From Pseudomonadota bacterium (GTDB taxonomy: Bacteria; Chloroflexota; UBA6077; JAJPHF01), in the NCBI GenBank assembly GCA_021325365.1, contig JAJPHF010000086.1:1-31166 (forward strand): a stretch of 31,166 nt of DNA, read 5' to 3'. Below are positions 15,053-20,235 of the stretch, piece after piece. The position numbers were made by a program, and so were the translations under genes. Position 1 is the stretch's first letter; every line of letters starts with the position of its first letter. Below the pieces are notes generated by a model. That model did not search any database and was not told where the DNA came from. It saw only the letters and a list, made by a program, of their open reading frames with translations.

Positions 15053-16549
15053 GTGGACGAAGCTACCCGGTACTCGCCCCCAGCGTACGAGCTTCCGCTC
15101 CCCGAGGTGAGCTTCGCCGGGGTGATGCGACGGTTGCGACGGCTCGCCCTAGCCGCCTGCGCGACTCTTCTCTTCGCGGGCTTTGTGGCGGGAGGCTGTG
15201 TCGTGGGCGCCCTGAGCCTCGTGGCGTGGACGCACGTCGAGGAGCCGGCGGGCGCCGTGCTGCCGACCGGCGTGCGGGAGGCGATGGGCTCGCTGGGGAG
15301 CCTAGCAGGTAGCGCGACCACCACCATCCGCGATCCGAACCTGCTCCTGGCCGCGCTCCCCGACTGGCAAGGCTCCGAGCCGTTCAGCATCCTGCTGCTC
15401 GGGATCGATCAACGCGACGACGAGGCCGCGGCGGGCACCGATCCGGGCCGGACCGATACGATGATGCTCTTGCGGATCGATCCTCAGGCGAAGACCGCCG
15501 GCCTCATCGGCTTCCCACGGGACATGTGGGTGGACCTTCCCGGCTTCGGCCAGGGGCGTATCAACACCGCGTATACCTACGGCGAGCTGAACGCCGCGCG
15601 GGTCCCGGGGGGTGGCCCGGGGCTGGCGAAGCGCACGCTGGAGGCCAATTTCGGCCTGCACGTGGACTACTATGCCCTGGTGAACCTGCACGGGCTGGAG
15701 CAGATCGTCGATACGCTGGGCGGCGTCGTGATCGACGTCGAGAAGCCGGTCAAGGACAACGAGTACCCCTTCGGCGACTACGGGGTCCAGCGGCTCTACA
15801 TTCCCGCGGGGCTCCAGTACATGGACGGGGCCACCGCCCTCCAGTACGCCCGCTCGCGGCACAGCGAGAACGACATCGGCCGGATGGGCCGCCAGCAGCG
15901 CGTGCTCTTCGCGATGCGGCAGCGCGCCTTGCAGCTCAACATGCTGGCGCGCGCGCCGCAACTCGTGCAGCAGGCGCACGCCATGGTGAAGACGGACCTG
16001 AACGTGGACCAGCTCATTCGGCTGGCGAAGCTCGCGCAGCAGGTGACGGCCGACCGGATTCAGAACCTGGTGATCGGTCCGCCGCTGGTATGGGACGCGA
16101 ACCCGCGCGCCGACGACTATCGCTTGCTGTGGGACAAGGCCCGCGTACACCAGACGCTGACGGCCTTCATCGCGGGCATGAACCCCCAGCGGGCGACCGC
16201 CCGGATCGCGGTGCTCAACGGCAGCGGGCGAGCGGGGCTCGCGGCCGACACGGCCAAGTACCTGCTCAACCTTGGCTACAACGTGACTCGCATCGACGAT
16301 GCGGACCGGAGCGACTACGCCGACGCCGTGCTCGAAGTCGTGCCCGAGCAGCAGGGCGTGGCCCAAGACCTCGCGACCGAGCTGCACCTGGCAGGGTGGA
16401 CGACCCAGCCACCGAATCGCGAGGACCCCGAGGTCGAGGTGCGCTTGATCGTCGGGCGCAACTTCCAACTGCCCGCCCCGGCAATGATGCCCACCCCGAG
16501 CGCGGCCGACAGCTCGGTGGAGGCGCCGCCGCTGCCCCGCGTCGAGTAG
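15053..16549 (+). CDS. LytR-CpsA-Psr (LCP) family cell-wall glycopolymer ligase
   Basis: This 498-residue membrane-anchored enzyme has a short cytosolic tail, one transmembrane helix (about residues 28-52), an LCP catalytic domain and a C-terminal LytR_C domain. LCP motifs are FSILLLGIDQRD, GRTDTMMLLRIDP, the arginine-bearing LIGFPRDMWVDLPG, RINTAYTYGE, and YARSRHSENDIGRMGRQQ. LytR_C follows with IAVLNGSGRAGLAADTAKYL. LCP enzymes move undecaprenyl-linked glycopolymers (teichoic acid, capsule, arabinogalactan) onto peptidoglycan outside the membrane, so this organism probably decorates its wall. I chose GTG at 15053 because GGAGG precedes it and a good promoter lies between it and the upstream ATG at 14882. 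An in-frame GTG at 15032 is an alternative. It converges with the secreted Gly-rich gene. Confidence 0.92.
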   Translation: MDEATRYSPPAYELPLPEVSFAGVMRRLRRLALAACATLLFAGFVAGGCVVGALSLVAWTHVEEPAGAVLPTGVREAMGSLGSLAGSATTTIRDPNLLLAALPDWQGSEPFSILLLGIDQRDDEAAAGTDPGRTDTMMLLRIDPQAKTAGLIGFPRDMWVDLPGFGQGRINTAYTYGELNAARVPGGGPGLAKRTLEANFGLHVDYYALVNLHGLEQIVDTLGGVVIDVEKPVKDNEYPFGDYGVQRLYIPAGLQYMDGATALQYARSRHSENDIGRMGRQQRVLFAMRQRALQLNMLARAPQLVQQAHAMVKTDLNVDQLIRLAKLAQQVTADRIQNLVIGPPLVWDANPRADDYRLLWDKARVHQTLTAFIAGMNPQRATARIAVLNGSGRAGLAADTAKYLLNLGYNVTRIDDADRSDYADAVLEVVPEQQGVAQDLATELHLAGWTTQPPNREDPEVEVRLIVGRNFQLPAPAMMPTPSAADSSVEAPPLPRVE

Positions 16550-16555
16550 GGCCAG

Positions 16556-16570
16556 GGGCGCCGAGCGCCC
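16556..16570. terminator. Hairpin between convergent LCP and Gly-rich genes
   Basis: GGGCGC (16556-16561) and GCGCCC (16565-16570) form a perfect 6-bp stem with a CGA loop in the 34-nt gap between converging stop codons. It may act on both transcripts; no T-run follows. Confidence 0.35.
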
Positions 16571-16583
16571 GCGAGCCCGTGGG

Positions 16584-17438
16584 TCACTGGCCCGCACCGC
16601 TCGGGGCGGGGGTGGTCCCGGCCGCGCCGCCGCCGCTCCGCTCGCTGCCCGGGGTGCTGCTGGTCTCGCCGCCGCTCCCGCCGCCGCAGGTGCCACTCAC
16701 GTAGGCCTGGAGCGCGCTCACGACCACGCCCAGGTCATTGGCGCGCCCCGACGCGTAGGCCCCGAGCGTGGCGCTCAGCTGCCCGGCCGCCAGCCGGTTC
16801 GCGACGACGGCTTGCCGCAGGCTGGCCTCCGTCAGCGTATTGCCGAGAATGCTCTGGCTGAGGCTGGTGCCCGCGAGCGCATTGCCGAGCGCGGTCTGGT
16901 TGAGCGCGGCCAGCGCGATCAGGTTGGCGGTGTTCGGGCCGCCCAGGCCACCCACGGGCACCAGCCCCCCAGGCCCCGCCGCCAGTCCGTTCGCCACGGT
17001 GGCGACCCCGAGCCCGGGAGGGCCGTTCACGAGGTTGGCCACGCCGCCGTTCGCCGCCGCCGCCGCGAGCTGCCAGGGCGGGCCGCCGAGCCCCAGCGGG
17101 CTGAGCCCATAGCCGCCCGGCCCGCCGAAGCCCGGCCCAAACGAGCCGACGCCCCACGGCCCAAACCACGGGCCATAGGGGCTACCCGGCCCGTAGCCGT
17201 CGCCCGGCCCGAAGGCGCTGTACGGCCAGCCGGTGACGACCGGGCGCCCGTCGGGGGTGAGCGGGTAGGCGGTGGTCTGGTGCGCGAACCAGAGCATCTC
17301 GTCGACAATCGGCCCGGCGAGCTGCTGGAGCCGCTGCTGGCACTCGGTATTGTCGGTGCTCTGGGCGTAGCTCGTGGTGCGCGGGCCAATCGTCAGCGCC
17401 GCGCCGGCCAGCAGGAGCGCGAGAAGGATCGGTCGCAT
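16584..17438 (-). CDS. Secreted Gly/Pro/aromatic-rich protein with Asn-Leu ladder, unknown function
   Basis: The 284-residue product starts with a signal peptide (cleavage likely after SYA, residue 25). A short helical part contains Cys33, and a Gly/Pro/Trp/Tyr/Phe-rich stretch (about 75-122, e.g. GSPYGPWFGPWGVGSFGPGF) follows. Next comes a region rich in Ala, Leu and Asn in which hydrophobic residues recur about every five positions (ALNQTALGNALAGTSLSQSI, about 170-220). Cys251 closes this part, and a disordered Ser/Gly tail ends the protein. The ladder recalls pentapeptide or short beta-solenoid repeats but is not canonical. I do not recognise the family. The ATG at 17438 has AGGAGA upstream, so the frame extending to 17636 is rejected. 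It converges with the LCP gene and diverges from the His-rich gene, suggesting a surface or wall role. Confidence 0.75.
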   Translation of the reverse strand: MRPILLALLLAGAALTIGPRTTSYAQSTDNTECQQRLQQLAGPIVDEMLWFAHQTTAYPLTPDGRPVVTGWPYSAFGPGDGYGPGSPYGPWFGPWGVGSFGPGFGGPGGYGLSPLGLGGPPWQLAAAAANGGVANLVNGPPGLGVATVANGLAAGPGGLVPVGGLGGPNTANLIALAALNQTALGNALAGTSLSQSILGNTLTEASLRQAVVANRLAAGQLSATLGAYASGRANDLGVVVSALQAYVSGTCGGGSGGETSSTPGSERSGGGAAGTTPAPSGAGQ

Positions 17439-17634
17439 GCCTGTTCTCCTGACTCCCGGTGATGCGGGCAAGCGGTCCCAGCTGCTCCCCGCGCGCGCCC
17501 GGGCCACCGGGAGCGGAACCCTGCCCGGAAGGATAAACGCCTGGTGCGGTCGGATGTTACACGGGCGCATAGCTTGTGTGGCTGGACCTGATCTTGCACT
17601 CGCTACTTGGGGCGGGTCGCCATCAGGAGGAGCC

Positions 17635-17859
17635 ATGAGCCAGGAGCGACATCCGGCCGGAGAGCATCACCGGCAAGCCGCGGAGCATCACCGAGAAGCG
17701 GCTCGACATCATCAAGAAGCTCAGAAGCACTACGAGCAAGGCAACCACGAAAAAGCCGCCGAGCATGCCCACCATGCGCACGGCCACGCGACCCACGCGC
17801 GCCATCACGCCGAGGAAGCCGCCAAGGTCCACGTCACGCATCCCGCGAGCAAGAAGTAA
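17635..17859 (+). CDS. Histidine-rich small protein, putative metal buffer
   Basis: This 74-residue protein contains 19 histidines. Pairs recur every seven residues (EHHRQAAEHHREAARHHQEA), giving an amphipathic helix with a histidine stripe. A second helix follows, EKAAEHAHHAHGHATHARHH, ending AEEAAKVHVTHPASKK. Similar short 'AAEHH' proteins are found in many bacteria, usually unnamed; binding of Ni2+, Zn2+ or Cu2+ is plausible but untested. The ATG at 17635 has AGGAGGAGCC directly upstream, an excellent site; longer frames upstream are arginine-rich and lack such a site. It lies about 3 kb from the metal transporter block, with the LCP and Gly-rich genes between, so a link is suggestive only. 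It converges with the SLC13 gene across a strong hairpin. Confidence 0.8.
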   Translation: MSQERHPAGEHHRQAAEHHREAARHHQEAQKHYEQGNHEKAAEHAHHAHGHATHARHHAEEAAKVHVTHPASKK

Positions 17860-17944
17860 CACCCAACGCTGGAGAGTAAGGGGCGACCCACCCCCATCCG
17901 GCCGGCTCGCCCCCCTAGCCCCACCGGGCTACCCCATCTAACCT

Positions 17945-17993
17945 GGGCCGCGCGCGGCCCGCCCGCGCGGCCGGCTGCTGCGGGCCGCGCGGG
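17945..17993. terminator. Strong hairpins in the His-rich/SLC13 convergent gap
   Basis: Two adjacent structures fill the 189-nt gap between converging genes. GGGCCGCGCGCGGCCC (17945-17960) is a perfect 16-bp palindrome. CCCGCGCGGCC (17962-17972) and GGCCGCGCGGG (17983-17993) form a perfect 11-bp stem with a 10-nt loop. They probably act as a bidirectional terminator, though no T-run is present on either strand. Confidence 0.5.
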
Positions 17994-18048
17994 ACTGGCG
18001 CCTCGACGCGAAGCAGCGTCATAACTCCAAAGCCGAACGCGGCGCGCG

Positions 18049-19845
18049 TCAGCCGGGCCAGAGGACGGGGGCCAGGGCGACGACGATGGCGCCGATCAGC
18101 GCGGTGGCCGGCGCGCCCACGCGGAAGAAGTCGAAGAAGCGGTAGCGGCCCGGCCCGTAGATCACCAGGTTGTGGTGGGCCATCGGCGTCAGCGTGGCGG
18201 TGATCGCGGCCACGGCGACGGCGATGATGAACGGCTCGGGCACGTGGCCGAGCCCCTGCGCCAGCGCGATCGCCAGCGGGCCAAACAGCGCCGTGGTCGC
18301 TGAGTCGGAGCCCATGAACTGCACGACGACCGCCACGGCGACGAACAGGACCGCCAGGATGAGCCGCTCGTCCCACCCGCCCATCACACTGCCCAGCCAG
18401 CCGGAGAGGAGGTCGGCGGCGCCGCTGCGCTGCATGGCCGTGCCCAGCGGGATCGCGCCGGCCACGAACACGTACATGCGGACGTCGACCGAGCGGTAGG
18501 CCTGGCGGGCAGTGAGGCAGCGGGCCAGGACCATCGCCACGGCGCCCGCCAGCACCGCCATGTCCAGCGTGAGCCAGCGGAGCGCCGCCGCCGCCACCGT
18601 CACGGCCATGATGCCCGCCGCGAGGAGCGCCTTCCGCGGCTGGCGCCCCCCGCTCTGGAACGGCAGCATCATCAGGAACGCCCGGTCGTTGGCGACCCGC
18701 TCCAGCGCCGCGGCGTCGCCCTCGAGCACCAGCACGTCGCCCTCCCTCAGGCGAGTGCGCGCCAGCTCTTGCCAGATCAGCCCTCGCTTGCGCCAGAGCC
18801 CCAGCACCAGCACGCCGTAGCGGCGGCGGAAGTCGACCTGACCGATCGTGCGGCCGGCCAGGTCCGATTCCGGCGCGACGATTACTTGCACGAGCTGCTC
18901 GGCCAAGTCTCGGTCGTCGGCCCGGACGGCCGCCCCATCCTGCACCTGCTCGTACCGCACCACCGGCGCCAGCTCCAGCCCCTGCGCCTCGCGGATGGCG
19001 ACCAACTCGTCGGGCGTCGTGCGGATGAGCAGCACGTCGCCCTCCCCGACGGGGCGGTCCCAGGCCGGCGGCCCGATCGGCTCGCCGGGCCGCGCGGCGC
19101 CGACGATGTGCAGGTCATACGCCTTGTCGGCGTCCACCTCGCGCAAGCTCTTGCCGAGCAGCGGCGAGTCGGGCAGGATGACTAGCTCGGTGACGTAGCC
19201 GGTCAGCCGAAAGCGGTCTTCGCCCGTGTCGTCGCTCGCGCGGGCCGGCAGCAGGAATTGTCCGACGAGCAGCATGTACAGCGTGCCCACCAGGGTCAGG
19301 CAGAGGCCGAGGGGCGCGATCGAGAAGACGCCGAGGCCGGGGCGGTCCACCTGCCGCAGCAGCTCGCTGGCGACGAGGAACGACGGGGCGCTGATGATGA
19401 CGATGGTGGTGCCGAGCGAGCTGCCGAGCGCCAGTGGGATCAGCAGCTTGGAGGCGGGCACGTTGCGCTCGCGCGCCAGATTCATGGTGACGGGCAGCAG
19501 GATGGCCGTCATGGCGACGTGGTGGGTGAACGCCGAGGTCAGCGCGGCCGAGGGCATGATCACGGCGATCATGCGCGGCACAGTGCTGCCCGCCAGGCGG
19601 CCGATCCACTGCCCTAGGATGGCCGAGAGGCCCGTGTACTGGAACGCGCCGCTGAGCACGAACATGCAGGCGATGACGATCGCGGGCTCGCTGCCGAACC
19701 CGGCGAGCGCTTCCTCGGCCGAGAGGAGATGGGTCAGGTACAGGGCGAGGATGATGAGGACCGCCACCAGATCGGGCCGCAGGCGCTCGGTGATGAGGAG
19801 CGCGATCGCGACGACCAGGATGGCAAAGAATGCAAGCTCCGGCAC
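18049..19845 (-). CDS. SLC13/DASS-family permease with two RCK_C (TrkA_C) domains
   Basis: This 598-residue transporter has an N-terminal membrane half, a cytosolic insert with two RCK_C-type domains, and a C-terminal membrane half. This is the layout of SLC13-like permeases (YfbS, sulfate or dicarboxylate uptake). Signs are ERLRPDLVAVLIILALYL, MPSAALTSAFTHHVAMTAIL and GSSLGTTIVIISAPSFLV in the first half. The regulatory pair is PDSPLLGKSLREVDADKAYD and PESDLAGRTIGQVDFRRRYG, each ending in a GDVLLI/GDVLVL strand. The C-terminal half has FMGSDSATTALFGPLAIALA. It likely imports an anion with Na+ or H+. I chose GTG at 19845 because GGGGGAGG precedes it; the frame continues upstream to 19959. It is divergent from the macAB-like operon across a region with a Fur-like operator. 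Confidence 0.88.
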   Translation of the reverse strand: MPELAFFAILVVAIALLITERLRPDLVAVLIILALYLTHLLSAEEALAGFGSEPAIVIACMFVLSGAFQYTGLSAILGQWIGRLAGSTVPRMIAVIMPSAALTSAFTHHVAMTAILLPVTMNLARERNVPASKLLIPLALGSSLGTTIVIISAPSFLVASELLRQVDRPGLGVFSIAPLGLCLTLVGTLYMLLVGQFLLPARASDDTGEDRFRLTGYVTELVILPDSPLLGKSLREVDADKAYDLHIVGAARPGEPIGPPAWDRPVGEGDVLLIRTTPDELVAIREAQGLELAPVVRYEQVQDGAAVRADDRDLAEQLVQVIVAPESDLAGRTIGQVDFRRRYGVLVLGLWRKRGLIWQELARTRLREGDVLVLEGDAAALERVANDRAFLMMLPFQSGGRQPRKALLAAGIMAVTVAAAALRWLTLDMAVLAGAVAMVLARCLTARQAYRSVDVRMYVFVAGAIPLGTAMQRSGAADLLSGWLGSVMGGWDERLILAVLFVAVAVVVQFMGSDSATTALFGPLAIALAQGLGHVPEPFIIAVAVAAITATLTPMAHHNLVIYGPGRYRFFDFFRVGAPATALIGAIVVALAPVLWPG

Positions 19846-19978
19846 GCCTCCCCCTCGCCGCGGCGGCGACCGCTGGATCGAGTCGCAGTGACAATGCACG
19901 CTCCGTGCCGAGGCCGGCCGGCTGGGCAGTCGGGGCGGCTCCCGGCAATTACACGGCATCGCCTCTCAGAGTGTGCAC

Positions 19979-19994
19979 AAGTCGTTAACAACTT
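19979..19994. promoter_or_regulatory. Palindrome AAGTCGTTAACAACTT, possible operator
   Basis: Seven of eight positions pair around the GTTAAC centre. It lies about 135 nt upstream of the SLC13 start codon, within the divergent region, and has the size of a site for a dimeric helix-turn-helix regulator. No regulator gene is adjacent. Confidence 0.35.
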
Positions 19995-20094
19995 CCCCAC
20001 GGCGCATTAGCCGACGCCTGCGACACTGACAACAGACGCGGAGCGCTTGCACGAGCCCACCCCGGCAATCGTGGCAAGAGGCTCCTTCGTTGTG

Positions 20095-20115
20095 GCATAA
20101 TGATTCGCATTATGC
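20095..20115. promoter_or_regulatory. Fur-family-like operator overlapping a -10 element
   Basis: GCATAATG (20095-20102) and CATTATGC (20108-20115) are perfect 8-bp arms around ATTCG. The central 17 bp (20097-20113) differ from the classical Fur box core ATAATGATAATCATTAT only at the three middle bases. CATAAT (20096-20101) also matches a -10 hexamer at five of six positions, so binding would block the promoter of the adaptor gene 120 nt downstream. The regulator could be Fur, Zur or Mur, and which metal applies is unknown. The palindrome offers the same -10 on the other strand, toward the SLC13 gene. Confidence 0.55.
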
Positions 20116-20235
20116 AAACTATTCGGCGGCGTAATTAGAACGTCGCCTCGGGGGTGCGCGGCCATGGAGGCCGGTGCGCGCGACGACCCAGCAAGGGTCG
20201 GCCGCCACCACGTCCCGCCGCGGAGGGGGTCTTAG

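Larger units (their letters stand above)
19846..20235. other. Divergent regulatory region, SLC13 and MacAB-like operon
   Basis: This 390-nt stretch has no gene and is visibly more AT-rich than its surroundings around 19979-19994 and 20090-20140. It holds two palindromes likely to be operators and probably both divergent promoters. Confidence 0.6.
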
